Below are positions 19,094-28,102 of a stretch of DNA of 35,211 nt, one piece after another (the first letter of the stretch is position 1; every line of letters starts with the position of its first letter). A program made the position numbers and the translations under genes. Under the pieces are notes generated by a model that was not told the DNA's origin, did no database searches, and saw only the letters and a program-made list of their open reading frames with translations. This DNA is from Deltaproteobacteria bacterium (lineage in GTDB: Bacteria > Desulfobacterota > GWC2-55-46 > DRQE01), in assembly GCA_015492495.1 (NCBI GenBank), contig WGEY01000013.1, forward strand, positions 1 to 35,211, written 5' to 3'.

Positions 19094-19555
19094 ATGGCAG
19101 GCAACAACCCCGACACCACGGACAAGGCGATTGACATCAATGAAATACTGAGGATACTGCCCCACAGGTACCCCTTTCTCCTCATAGACAGGGTCGTTGA
19201 GCTGGAGGAGGGCAAGTACGCCAAGGGGATCAAGAACGTCACGATAAACGAACCGTTTTTTAAGGGGCACTTCCCGGGCCACCCTATAATGCCCGGTGTA
19301 CTGATAGTCGAGGCCATGGCCCAGGTCGGCGGCATACTGGCCTTCAAGAGCGCAAATGTTACGAACAAGGCCGTCTACTTCATGGGGATAGACAAGGCCC
19401 GCTTCAGACGACCGGTGCTCCCCGGGGACAGGCTCGTGCTTACGCTGGAGGTTCAGAAGACCAGGGGATCGGTGTGGATGTTCAAGGGGCTGGCGCATGT
19501 GGACGACAAGCTCGCCGCAGAGGCCGAGCTCATGGCTACGATAGTAGACAAATAG
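19094..19555 (+). CDS. fabZ: 3-hydroxyacyl-ACP dehydratase FabZ
   Basis: ILRILPHRYPFLLIDRVVELE...FFKGHFPGHPIMPGVLIVEAMAQVGGIL. Confidence 0.97.
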   Translation: MAGNNPDTTDKAIDINEILRILPHRYPFLLIDRVVELEEGKYAKGIKNVTINEPFFKGHFPGHPIMPGVLIVEAMAQVGGILAFKSANVTNKAVYFMGIDKARFRRPVLPGDRLVLTLEVQKTRGSVWMFKGLAHVDDKLAAEAELMATIVDK

Positions 19556-19575
19556 GACGGAAAGGCAGCTTATTT

Positions 19576-20418
19576 ATGAGTGAAGAGGCAAAGAAAAAGA
19601 CACCGGAGGTCAGGATAGACCCCACAGCCATTGTGCATCCTTCGGCCGAACTGGATATCGGCGTGGAGATAGGCCCCTACTCCATAGTAGGGGAGGGGGT
19701 GAGGATAGGAAAGAACACCTGGGTGGGACCGCATGTGGTGATCGGCGAGAGGACCACGATAGGACGGGACTCCCGGGTATACCAGTTCGCCTCGGTGGGC
19801 GCCCCGCCGCAGGATCTGGCGTACAAGGGTGAGGAGACCGAGACTATCATAGGCGACGGGAATATCATCAGGGAGTTCGTTACCATCCACAGGGGGACCC
19901 TGAAGGACAAGGGAAGGACCATTTGCGGTGACAACAACCTGTTCATGAACTACGTCCATGTCGCCCACGACTGCACCGTAGGCAACAACGTCATAATGGC
20001 CAACGCCGCCACCCTCGCAGGACATGTGACCATAGAGGACCATGCCATAGTGGGCGGACTCGTTGCCGTGCACCAGCACGTGAGGATAGGTGCGTACTGC
20101 ATAATAGGGGGGGCATCGGCCGTGAGCAAGGACATACCCCCTTACGTCATGGCCGTCGGCAACCGGGCGCACCTTTACGGGCTGAACAGGGTGGGGCTCA
20201 GGAGACACGGCTTTTCACGCGAAGAGGTGGAGGAGATTAAGAAGGCCTACCACATACTCTTCAAGTCCTCCCTGCGGCTCAGGGAGGCTGTGGAAAGGCT
20301 CAGGCGTGAACTGCCCGGTTCCAGGCATGCCGTAAGGTTCATCGAATTCATCGAGAGGTCGAAAAGGGGGATAGCGAGGGAGAGGGCGGCAAAGAGATAC
20401 GACCAGCCCGAGAACTGA
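19576..20418 (+). CDS. lpxA: UDP-N-acetylglucosamine O-acyltransferase LpxA
   Basis: IDPTAIVHPSAELDIGVEIGPYSIVGEGVRIG...FASVGAPPQDLAYKGEETETIIGDGNIIREFVTIHRGT...NLFMNYVHVAHDCTVGNNVIMANAATLAGHV...NRVGLRRHGFSREE. Confidence 0.96.
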   Translation: MSEEAKKKTPEVRIDPTAIVHPSAELDIGVEIGPYSIVGEGVRIGKNTWVGPHVVIGERTTIGRDSRVYQFASVGAPPQDLAYKGEETETIIGDGNIIREFVTIHRGTLKDKGRTICGDNNLFMNYVHVAHDCTVGNNVIMANAATLAGHVTIEDHAIVGGLVAVHQHVRIGAYCIIGGASAVSKDIPPYVMAVGNRAHLYGLNRVGLRRHGFSREEVEEIKKAYHILFKSSLRLREAVERLRRELPGSRHAVRFIEFIERSKRGIARERAAKRYDQPEN

Positions 20419-20669
20419 TATGCCCGGTATGCCGTGAAGGCGGTTCAAAGAGAGTATACAATGGTGGTATAATAAAGAATCATCGGAGCGGCTTGTGTGT
20501 TGAGGCTGCGGGCCTGACCGGGGAGATGCGCCACTCCCCTCCTCCAACCGGAATCGAGCGGCTTGTAGGTGCTTCGGGGTGTGGCCGGGGGGAAATGCTT
20601 CCATGAAAAAGGCGTGCATAGAGGTTACGGAACACCTTGCAGCGCTCCTTTGTGACGGGCAGTGGAAAG

Positions 20670-21668
20670 ATGAACAAGATAAGAGCAGGTGTTGTGGGTG
20701 CAGGGTACCTCGGCAGGTTCCATGCACAGAAGTATGCTGAAATCGATGCGGCCGAGCTGGTGGGCGTGGTTGACATCGACAGGGGGCGCGCCGAGGATGT
20801 GGCCCGCCTTGCGTGTACGACCCCGTACACGGACTACGAGGAGCTCTTCGGCAAGGTGGACGCGGTGAGTGTCGTCACCCCAACGGAGACGCACTGCGAG
20901 ATAGGACTGGCCTTTCTTTCGAAGGGTATAGACGTCCTCATAGAGAAGCCCATGGCCGTAACCACGGCCGAGGCCGAGGCACTGATAAAGGAGGCCGAGG
21001 ACAAGGGGGCCGTATTGCAGGTAGGGCACCTCGAAAGGTTCAATCCCGCCGTGGTCGCGCTCGAAGGCAAGCTTACAAACCCCATGTTCATCGAGTCGCA
21101 CAGGCTGTCGCCCTTTCCAAACAGGGCCACGGATGTGGACGTGGTGCTCGATGTCATGATTCATGACATCGATATAATACTCAACCTCGTCGACTCGGAG
21201 GTGGAGAGCGTGGATGCCGTGGGGGTACCCATCATATCGAACAAGGTTGATATTGCGAATGCGCGGATGAGGTTCAAAAACGGCTGTGTGGCCAATGTCA
21301 CGGCAAGCCGCGTTTCAAAGGAGAGCCTCAGGCGTACTAGGATCTTTCAACCCGACGCCTACATAGCGATCGACTACGCGGCGCAATGCATCTCGATCTC
21401 CAGGCTCGTCCGCGGCGGGGACACACCTTATCCCGCGATAAACGAAGAGAGGCTCGAGATAGAAAGAAGGGATTCGCTCAAGGACGAAATAAGGTCGTTC
21501 CTCGAATGCTCTGTTACAAGGACGCCGCCCCTTGTAACTGGCAGGGACGGTAAAAGGGCCTTGGAGGTCGCGGCAAGGATACAGGCCGCAACAAAAAGTT
21601 CGCTTGAGGCACTCCGCGGCTCTGCGAAGGTGGACACAACCGCCGGCATAAAAGACGTATCCGTATAG
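20670..21668 (+). CDS. Gfo/Idh/MocA family oxidoreductase (possible GnnA-like UDP-GlcNAc 3-dehydrogenase)
   Basis: MNKIRAGVVGAGYLGRFHAQKYAEI...IDVLIEKPMAVTTAEAEALI...VGHLERFNPAV...; located between lpxA and lpxB. Confidence 0.9.
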   Translation: MNKIRAGVVGAGYLGRFHAQKYAEIDAAELVGVVDIDRGRAEDVARLACTTPYTDYEELFGKVDAVSVVTPTETHCEIGLAFLSKGIDVLIEKPMAVTTAEAEALIKEAEDKGAVLQVGHLERFNPAVVALEGKLTNPMFIESHRLSPFPNRATDVDVVLDVMIHDIDIILNLVDSEVESVDAVGVPIISNKVDIANARMRFKNGCVANVTASRVSKESLRRTRIFQPDAYIAIDYAAQCISISRLVRGGDTPYPAINEERLEIERRDSLKDEIRSFLECSVTRTPPLVTGRDGKRALEVAARIQAATKSSLEALRGSAKVDTTAGIKDVSV

Positions 21669-21740
21669 GAAAGGGGTGTCCGGGGCTTTTCTTATGCACC
21701 TTACGCCCTCATCCGGCATTGAGCGCCGTCCCGTTATTCT

Positions 21741-22901
21741 ATGGTTAAGAACATACTGATGATAAGCGGTGAGGCCTCGGGAGACCTCCACGGTAGTTCG
21801 CTCATAAAGGCCCTGAAACGGATTGCCCCTTCGGTCAGTGTAAAGGGCATGGGCGGAAGGAGGATGAGGGAGGCCGGGCTTGAGGGGATCGATTCGACAA
21901 AGCTTTCGGTCGTCGGCATTGTAGAGGTTTTCACGAGGTTCTCCGACATACTGCACGCCTTCTCAGAGCTGAAGAATCTCCTCTGCAGGGAGAGCTTCGA
22001 CTGCGTGGTGCTCATAGACTATCCGGACTTCAACCTCAGGTTCGCAAAGGTGGCAAAAAAGAAGGGCGTGCCGGTGGTGTATTACATAAGCCCGCAGGTG
22101 TGGGCCTGGAGAAGGAACAGAATATACAAGATAGCAAAACTCGTCGATAAGATGCTTGTGGTATTCCCCTTCGAGGAGCCGCTGTACAGGAAGGTCGGGG
22201 TGGATGTCGAATACGTGGGGCATCCGCTTGTAGGCGAAGCGGTCTGCAACAAGACGAAGGAGGAGGCAAGGGGCGCCCTCGGTGTGCCGGCGGGAAGGAC
22301 TGTGGTGGCCGTACTGCCCGGAAGCAGGGTCGAGGAGATACGGCGCCATCTCGACCCCATGGTCCGGGGGGTCGAACTCTTTCAGAAGGAGGCCGGGGCC
22401 CCGGTGGAGGTGTTGCTGCCCGCGGCAGAGGGCGTGGAAAGGGCCTTTTTGGACGAGCTCATAAGGGAGTGTCCCCTCGAAGTGAGGATCATCCGGCGGA
22501 ACACCTACACGGCGCTGAGGGCTGCTGACGCAGCGGTGGTCGCCTCGGGTACCGCCACGCTCGAGACGGCCCTCATGGGCACGCCGATGGTCATAGTCTA
22601 CAGGGTCTCTCCCCTCTCTTATCTGATTGGAAGGCTTCTCATAGGGGTGGACAATATCGGACTGCCCAACATCGTCTGCGGAAGAAGGATAGTGCCGGAA
22701 CTCATACAGAACGAGGTGACCCCTGAAAACATTGCTCGGGAGCTTTCGGGCATCCTGAGAGATCCGGAAAGACGCAGGACCATGGAAGAGGGGTACAAAG
22801 AGGTAAGGGGTAAGCTTAGGGGGCTTTCCGCGCCGGAAAGGGCCGCGGCGGCCGTCTGCAACCTCGTATGTGGATCCGTTGCTGAATCGACCGCCTCGTA
22901 G
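21741..22901 (+). CDS. lpxB: Lipid-A-disaccharide synthase LpxB
   Basis: ILMISGEASGDLHGSSLIKALKR...GMGGRRMREAGLEGI...YYISPQVWAWRRNRIYKIAKLVDKMLVVFPFE...EYVGHPL...LPGSRVEEIRRHL...VASGTATLETALMGTPMVIVYRVSPLSYLIGR. Confidence 0.97.
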   Translation: MVKNILMISGEASGDLHGSSLIKALKRIAPSVSVKGMGGRRMREAGLEGIDSTKLSVVGIVEVFTRFSDILHAFSELKNLLCRESFDCVVLIDYPDFNLRFAKVAKKKGVPVVYYISPQVWAWRRNRIYKIAKLVDKMLVVFPFEEPLYRKVGVDVEYVGHPLVGEAVCNKTKEEARGALGVPAGRTVVAVLPGSRVEEIRRHLDPMVRGVELFQKEAGAPVEVLLPAAEGVERAFLDELIRECPLEVRIIRRNTYTALRAADAAVVASGTATLETALMGTPMVIVYRVSPLSYLIGRLLIGVDNIGLPNIVCGRRIVPELIQNEVTPENIARELSGILRDPERRRTMEEGYKEVRGKLRGLSAPERAAAAVCNLVCGSVAESTAS

Positions 22902-22995
22902 CAGAGTGCGGGTAATGTGGTCGCACCGATTCCGGGCGGGCCGCTGGCGGTTTTTCGCTGACCGGATCCGCTTTGCGGAAGAGGGGTCGTAGCTC

Positions 22996-24789
22996 ATGAA
23001 TATATATCTTAGACTGCTTAAGTATCTGCGTCCGTACTGGTCGAGGCTTGCGGCCGCCGTTGTGTGCATGGTCTTCTTTGCCTTGACCAACGGGGCCCTG
23101 GCGTATCTTCTCGGGCCGGCCATAAAGATGCTCTTTACGAGTGACTCCAAGGAGGGCGTAAGCGTCATCCCGTTTGACCTGGTCACCATACCGCCGGACA
23201 AGATGTCATTTGCGGTGCCGCTTGCGATAATCGTCATAGCGGTCGTAAAGGGGCTTTCCTCCTACGGCAATACGTATTACATGGGTTATGTGGGGCAGAA
23301 GGTGATCTCCGACCTGAGGAGGGATCTGTACGGGCACATACTGAGGCTGCCGCTTGGTTACTTCACCTCGAACCCCACCGGCAGCCTGACTTCGAGGCTT
23401 ACAAGCGACGTAAACATGCTCCAGAAGACCACCGCCGCCGCGCTTACCAATGCGCTCAAGCAGCTTTTCAGCCTTCTTGTGCTCGTCGGGATAATAGTGG
23501 GCATGGACTGGAAGCTCGCTGTTATCGCCTTCGTAGTCTTTCCCGTGGCCGTGTATCCGGCGCTCAGGCTCGGACGCAAGATGAAGAGCGTCTCGAAGAA
23601 GGGCCAGGCGACCATGGGGGCCATGACATCGCTTCTGCACGAGGCCATCTCCGGCGTGAGGATAGTAAAGGCGTTCTCAATGGAGGATTATGAGTCCGGC
23701 AGGTTCAACGACGAGAACAGAAGGTTCACGCGCCAGATGATCAAAACGGTAAAGGTCCGCGGCATATCCACCCCGCTCATGGAGACACTCGGCGCCGTGG
23801 GATTCGCCCTGACCATCTGGTATGCATCGTACAGGATCTCGCACGGCACCCTGAAGCCCGAGTCGTTCATCTCCTTCTTCGCAGCGGTGGTCATGCTCTA
23901 TCAGCCTATAAAGGCGTTGAACGGCGTGCACCTAAACATACAGCAGGGCCTTGCCTCGGCCATGAGGATCTTCGAGGTCATGGATACCCCGGTCGAACCG
24001 GTCGGATGCGAGGGGGCCGGAGCAAAGAAGACGCTCAAGGGGCTCAACGACTCCATAGAGTTCAGGGACGTTCACTTCAGTTACGGCAAAGAAGAGGTCA
24101 TAAAGGGCATAACGTTAAAGGTCAGGAAGGGAGAGAAGATCGCCATCGTGGGTTCCAGCGGCGCGGGCAAGACCACCTTCGTCAACCTCATTCCGAGGTT
24201 CTATGATGTAACCAGGGGACAGATCCTCATAGACGGAACCGACATAAGGGAGCTTTCCCTCGAGTCACTCCGCAGCCAGATAGCCATAGTCTCGCAGGAT
24301 GTCATACTCTTCAATGATACCGTAAGAAACAACATCGCCTACGGCGAGCCCGGAAAGAGCCTCGAGGAGACAAAGGCCGCGGCCCTTGCCGCCAATGCGC
24401 ACAGCTTCATAACGCGGCTTCCGCAGGGTTATGACACTCTCATAGGAGAAGGCGGGGTTAGGCTTTCCGGCGGGGAGAGGCAACGCCTTTCCATAGCAAG
24501 GGCCATACTCAAGAACGCGCCCATTCTCATAATGGACGAAGCGACCTCATCGCTTGACACCGAATCCGAGTACGAGGTGCAGAAGGGGCTCGACAACCTT
24601 ATGAAGGGCCGTACCAGCTTCGTCATAGCCCACAGGCTCTCCACGGTCAAGAACGCCGACAGGATAGTAGTCCTTTCAGACGGCGCCGTAGTGGAGTGCG
24701 GCACGCACGAGGAGCTCATAGGCCGCGGCGGCGAGTATTTACGCCTCTACAACATGCAGTTCCAGGGCATGGAGGAAGGGATCGCCTGA
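22996..24789 (+). CDS. msbA: Lipid A export ABC transporter MsbA-like (fused permease-ATPase)
   Basis: N-terminal TM domain plus IVGSSGAGKTTFVNLIPRFYDVTRGQILIDGTDIRELSLESLRSQIAIVSQDVILFNDTVRNNIAYG...LSGGERQRLSIARAILKNAPILIMDEATSSLDTESE. Confidence 0.94.
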   Translation: MNIYLRLLKYLRPYWSRLAAAVVCMVFFALTNGALAYLLGPAIKMLFTSDSKEGVSVIPFDLVTIPPDKMSFAVPLAIIVIAVVKGLSSYGNTYYMGYVGQKVISDLRRDLYGHILRLPLGYFTSNPTGSLTSRLTSDVNMLQKTTAAALTNALKQLFSLLVLVGIIVGMDWKLAVIAFVVFPVAVYPALRLGRKMKSVSKKGQATMGAMTSLLHEAISGVRIVKAFSMEDYESGRFNDENRRFTRQMIKTVKVRGISTPLMETLGAVGFALTIWYASYRISHGTLKPESFISFFAAVVMLYQPIKALNGVHLNIQQGLASAMRIFEVMDTPVEPVGCEGAGAKKTLKGLNDSIEFRDVHFSYGKEEVIKGITLKVRKGEKIAIVGSSGAGKTTFVNLIPRFYDVTRGQILIDGTDIRELSLESLRSQIAIVSQDVILFNDTVRNNIAYGEPGKSLEETKAAALAANAHSFITRLPQGYDTLIGEGGVRLSGGERQRLSIARAILKNAPILIMDEATSSLDTESEYEVQKGLDNLMKGRTSFVIAHRLSTVKNADRIVVLSDGAVVECGTHEELIGRGGEYLRLYNMQFQGMEEGIA

Positions 24790-24799
24790 GACACAGCGG

Positions 24800-25485
24800 A
24801 TGAAGAAAAGGATACTCGACAGGATTACGGTTGCTCTTCTGCCACGCCTTGCCCGGTGGATGATCAGGTTCCTCGCGCTCTCGATGCGGTTCACCTACGT
24901 AAACTTCGATTCGTACCGTAAAAGGCTCGACAAGGGGGGCCAGATCATCCTGGCCTTCTGGCACGGAAGGCTTTTGATGATGCCCTATTCATACCCCGGC
25001 AGGGGGATCACCGTTCTGGTGAGCCAGCATCGCGACGGGGAGCTGATCGCAAGGACCGTAAAGGGCTTCGGCATAGAGAGCGTCAGGGGTTCCTCGACGC
25101 GGGGATGGTTCGGCGGCATAAAGGGGCTCCTTAAGTCCGTAAGGAGCGGACGCGACATAGCGATAACACCGGACGGGCCGCAGGGGCCGAGGTACAAGGC
25201 GCAGATGGGTACGATACAGCTGGCCGCAACGACCGGCCTTCCCATTTACCCCATGGCCTTCGGCGCATCTAAAAAAAAACCCTTAAGAGCTGGGATGCCT
25301 TCATCATACCGTATCCCTTTTCAAGGGGGGTTTTCATATGCGGCGAACCCCTGACGATCGACAAGGGCGCGGACGAACGGGAGAGGGAAGAGGCGAGGCT
25401 CGAGCTGGAGAAAAGGCTAAACGAGTTGACCCGGCGGGCGGATGATTTTTTCAAGGGAGAGGCATCCCGTAGGCGTAATCCGTGA
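24800..25485 (+). CDS. DUF374 lysophospholipid-acyltransferase-like protein, interrupted by a -1 frameshift at an A9 tract (25271-25279)
   Basis: Frame 0 (24800-25354): MKKRILDRITVALLPRLARWMIRFLALSMRFTYVNFDSYRKRL...IILAFWHGRLLMMPYSYPGRGITVLVSQHRDGELIARTVKGFGIESVRGSSTRGWFGGIKGLLKSVRSGRDIAITPDGPQGPRYKAQMGTIQLAATTGLPIYPMAFGASKKK; after A9 the -1 frame reads TLKSWDAFIIPYPFSRGVFICGEPLTIDKGADERER...RRRNP* to 25485, the expected family continuation. Confidence 0.82.
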
Positions 25486-25614
25486 TGTGCGGTGTGCGAA
25501 GCTACACAGCCAAGGCATGTAACGCAGGATGCCGCGGCCGAGACGCTCTGTGCCATCGAGCGGCGGACGGCTCCCGGGCGTGCGGTCCTTTTGAACGGCC
25601 CTGCAGAAAAGTAT

Positions 25615-26931
25615 ATGATGTACGTCATCTATGACATTATCCTTCACCTCTCCATCCTCGCCCTGACTCCATACTTCCTGATAAAGATGCTCTCTGCGGG
25701 TAAATACCGCAGCGGTATACCCGAGAGGTTCGGCATCATCAAGGACGGAAAGCTGAAGGCCGTCAGTGGGGGGAGGGTCGCCTGGTTCCATGCCGTGAGC
25801 GTGGGTGAGACCAAGGCCGTCCTGCCGCTTGTAAAGGCGTTTCGGGAGAAGAACCCCGGCACGAAGATAGTATTTTCGACCGTTACGAAGACCGGCCACA
25901 GGGTGGCGAAGAAGGAGGGCGCGCTCCTGATAGACACGCTCATCTACTTTCCCCTGGACCTTTCGTGGATTGCAAGGAGTGTGGTAAGGCGATTGAACCC
26001 CTGCGTGTTCATCGTCGTTGAAAAGGAGCTCTGGCCGAACCTCATCCGCCACCTCAGGGGCCGCTCCATACCGGTTGTCGTTGTGAACGGCACACTCTCG
26101 GAGAGGTCGTTCGAAAGGTACAGGAGGTTCTCCTTCCTCTTTGGGAAGATGTTCCGCTCTCTCAGCGCCTTCTGTGCGCGCACCGGGGAGGACGCAAAAA
26201 AGGCCCTCGCACTAGGGGCCGAACGCAGGAGGGTCGTTGTCACCGGGAACCTCAAGTTCGACATGGAGCCGAGGCCGCTGGATGCAGCCGAAAGGGAGCT
26301 CCTCGTAAGGTCGCTCGGTATAGGACCAGAGGATCGGGTGATCGTGGCGGGGAGCACGCATTCCGGAGAAGAGAAGGTCCTTCTCGATGCTTTCAAGCGA
26401 CTAAAGGGAGAGTTCAAGCGGTTGAAAATAGTCCTAGCGCCGCGACATCCCGAAAGGTTCGACGAGGTCGAATCCATCGTCAGGGCCTCGGGCCTCCCGT
26501 ACATAAGGCGCAGCCGTGGGGCTAAGGACAGCGGGCACGACGTGGTCATTCTCGATACCATAGGCGAGCTCGGCATGGTCTACAGCCTCGCCACAGCGGC
26601 ATTCGTAGGAGGCACCCTCGTCGACACAGGCGGACACAACCTTTTCGAACCCGCGCTTTACGGCAAGCCCGTACTCTACGGACCCTACCTGAGAGACTAC
26701 CTCTACATGGCCGAGATACTCGAGAAGGAAGGGGCGTCGTTCAGGGTAAAGGAGGGGGATCTGGCCTGCCGCCTAAAAACGCTACTTAAAGACCATGGGC
26801 TGCGGGCTGAGATGGGCAGGGCCGCGGCCCGGGTCGTGGAGTCCAACAGGGGGGCGACCGCAAGAACCCTCGATGTGATCGAAGCCGTCACAGCGGGTAG
26901 AACACCCGCCGCGGCGGAAGGCGCAGGGTAG
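25615..26931 (+). CDS. waaA: 3-deoxy-D-manno-octulosonic acid transferase WaaA/KdtA
   Basis: RVAWFHAVSVGETKAVLPLVKAFREKNPGTKIVFSTVTKTGHRVA...VVEKELWPNLIRHLRGRSIPVVVVNGTLSERSFERYRRFSFLF...GNLKFDMEP...VLAPRHPERFDEV...FVGGTLVDTGGHNLFEPALYGKPVLYGPYLRDY. Confidence 0.95.
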   Translation: MMYVIYDIILHLSILALTPYFLIKMLSAGKYRSGIPERFGIIKDGKLKAVSGGRVAWFHAVSVGETKAVLPLVKAFREKNPGTKIVFSTVTKTGHRVAKKEGALLIDTLIYFPLDLSWIARSVVRRLNPCVFIVVEKELWPNLIRHLRGRSIPVVVVNGTLSERSFERYRRFSFLFGKMFRSLSAFCARTGEDAKKALALGAERRRVVVTGNLKFDMEPRPLDAAERELLVRSLGIGPEDRVIVAGSTHSGEEKVLLDAFKRLKGEFKRLKIVLAPRHPERFDEVESIVRASGLPYIRRSRGAKDSGHDVVILDTIGELGMVYSLATAAFVGGTLVDTGGHNLFEPALYGKPVLYGPYLRDYLYMAEILEKEGASFRVKEGDLACRLKTLLKDHGLRAEMGRAAARVVESNRGATARTLDVIEAVTAGRTPAAAEGAG

Positions 26932-26934
26932 GTT

Positions 26935-28005
26935 ATGCAGACCATCAGGGAAAACATAGAGCAGGGCCTTGGTGAAAAGAGGATAGGCCCCTTTGCGCAC
27001 GCCCTTCTCTATGCGCTTTCGCTTGCATACGGCGCTGGGGTAAGGGCGAGGGCCGCTCTCTACCATACCGGCATCATCAGGTCGAAAAAGCTCCCCTGCA
27101 AGGTCATATCCGTCGGGAATATAACGGTCGGCGGAAGCGGCAAGACCCCCATGGTGGTGCATATCGCCGAACGCCTAAGTGAGACGGGGCTTAGGGTCCT
27201 GGTGCTGAGCAGGGGATATAAGCGGAACGGAAGCGGAACAGAGGTCGTCGCCGACGGCGAGAAGGTACTGCTCGACCCTCGCAGGGCCGGTGACGAGCCC
27301 TACCTCATGGCCACGAGGCTTGACGGCGTACCCGTCATGGTGGGTACCGACAGGGTCGAGGCCGGGTTGTGCGGCATAGAGAGGTTCTCACCTGACGTGA
27401 TAATCCTTGATGACGCCTTCCAGCATCTGCGGATAAAGAGGGACCTCGATATAATGCTTGTTGACTCCAGGAAGGGCTTTGGAAGCGGCTATCTTCTTCC
27501 CAGGGGGCCGTTGAGAGAGCCTTTGAGCGGTATAAACAGGGCAGACATAGTAATGATCAAAGGCGAGGGCGGATTCAGGCTGCCGTGGAGCGTGGCGCAG
27601 GAAAAACCCGTTTTCCGTTTTTCCTACACACCAAAGGGCCTGGTCGGCCCGGCGGGGGAACTTCCCGGGGGCGTGGACCGTCTAAGGGGCAGAAGGATTG
27701 CGGCGCTCGCCGGCATAGCGGACCCGACTTCCTTCTTCCAGACGCTCGAGCGCCTGGGTGCGGTGGTTACAAAGACGCTCGCTTACCCGGACCACCACTG
27801 GTATACCGCCGGAGATGTTGAGCGTATCAAGAAGGAGGCCTGTGGGGCGGGCCTCCTGGTCACCACCGAAAAGGACCTTGTAAGGCTCGACGTCCACGGC
27901 CTGGGAGAGGTCCCTGTGGCAGCGCTCGTGATAGATGTAGATGTAGAGGATGCCGAAAGGTTTCTTACGCTGGTGCGCAAGAAGCTCGGGCTTCAAGGCA
28001 GTTAG
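26935..28005 (+). CDS. lpxK: Tetraacyldisaccharide 4'-kinase LpxK
   Basis: KKLPCKVISVGNITVGGSGKTPMVVHIAERL...VLSRGYKRNGSG...DDAFQHLRIKRDLDIMLVDSRKGFGSGYLLPRGPLREPLSGINRAD...ALAGIADPTSFFQTLERLGAVV...YPDHHWYTAGDV. Confidence 0.96.
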   Translation: MQTIRENIEQGLGEKRIGPFAHALLYALSLAYGAGVRARAALYHTGIIRSKKLPCKVISVGNITVGGSGKTPMVVHIAERLSETGLRVLVLSRGYKRNGSGTEVVADGEKVLLDPRRAGDEPYLMATRLDGVPVMVGTDRVEAGLCGIERFSPDVIILDDAFQHLRIKRDLDIMLVDSRKGFGSGYLLPRGPLREPLSGINRADIVMIKGEGGFRLPWSVAQEKPVFRFSYTPKGLVGPAGELPGGVDRLRGRRIAALAGIADPTSFFQTLERLGAVVTKTLAYPDHHWYTAGDVERIKKEACGAGLLVTTEKDLVRLDVHGLGEVPVAALVIDVDVEDAERFLTLVRKKLGLQGS

Positions 28006-28068
28006 GCGATGGAGAGGGGTACCTGGGCGCCCACCGTATCCACAGGCCCTTCGGAGGCCTCAACGGGG

Positions 28069-28096
28069 TTGCACGGAACGCAGATTGTGGTAAAAT
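28069..28096 (+). promoter_or_regulatory. Putative sigma70 promoter for the structured RNA upstream of selC
   Basis: TTGCAC (28069-28074), 16-bp spacer, TAAAAT (28091-28096). Confidence 0.5.
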
Positions 28097-28102
28097 GTAA
28101 GT

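Noticed and set aside
21963-23237. 424-aa minus-strand ORF across lpxB/msbA
   Set aside because: Spans two well-supported genes antisense and has no domain-like content.
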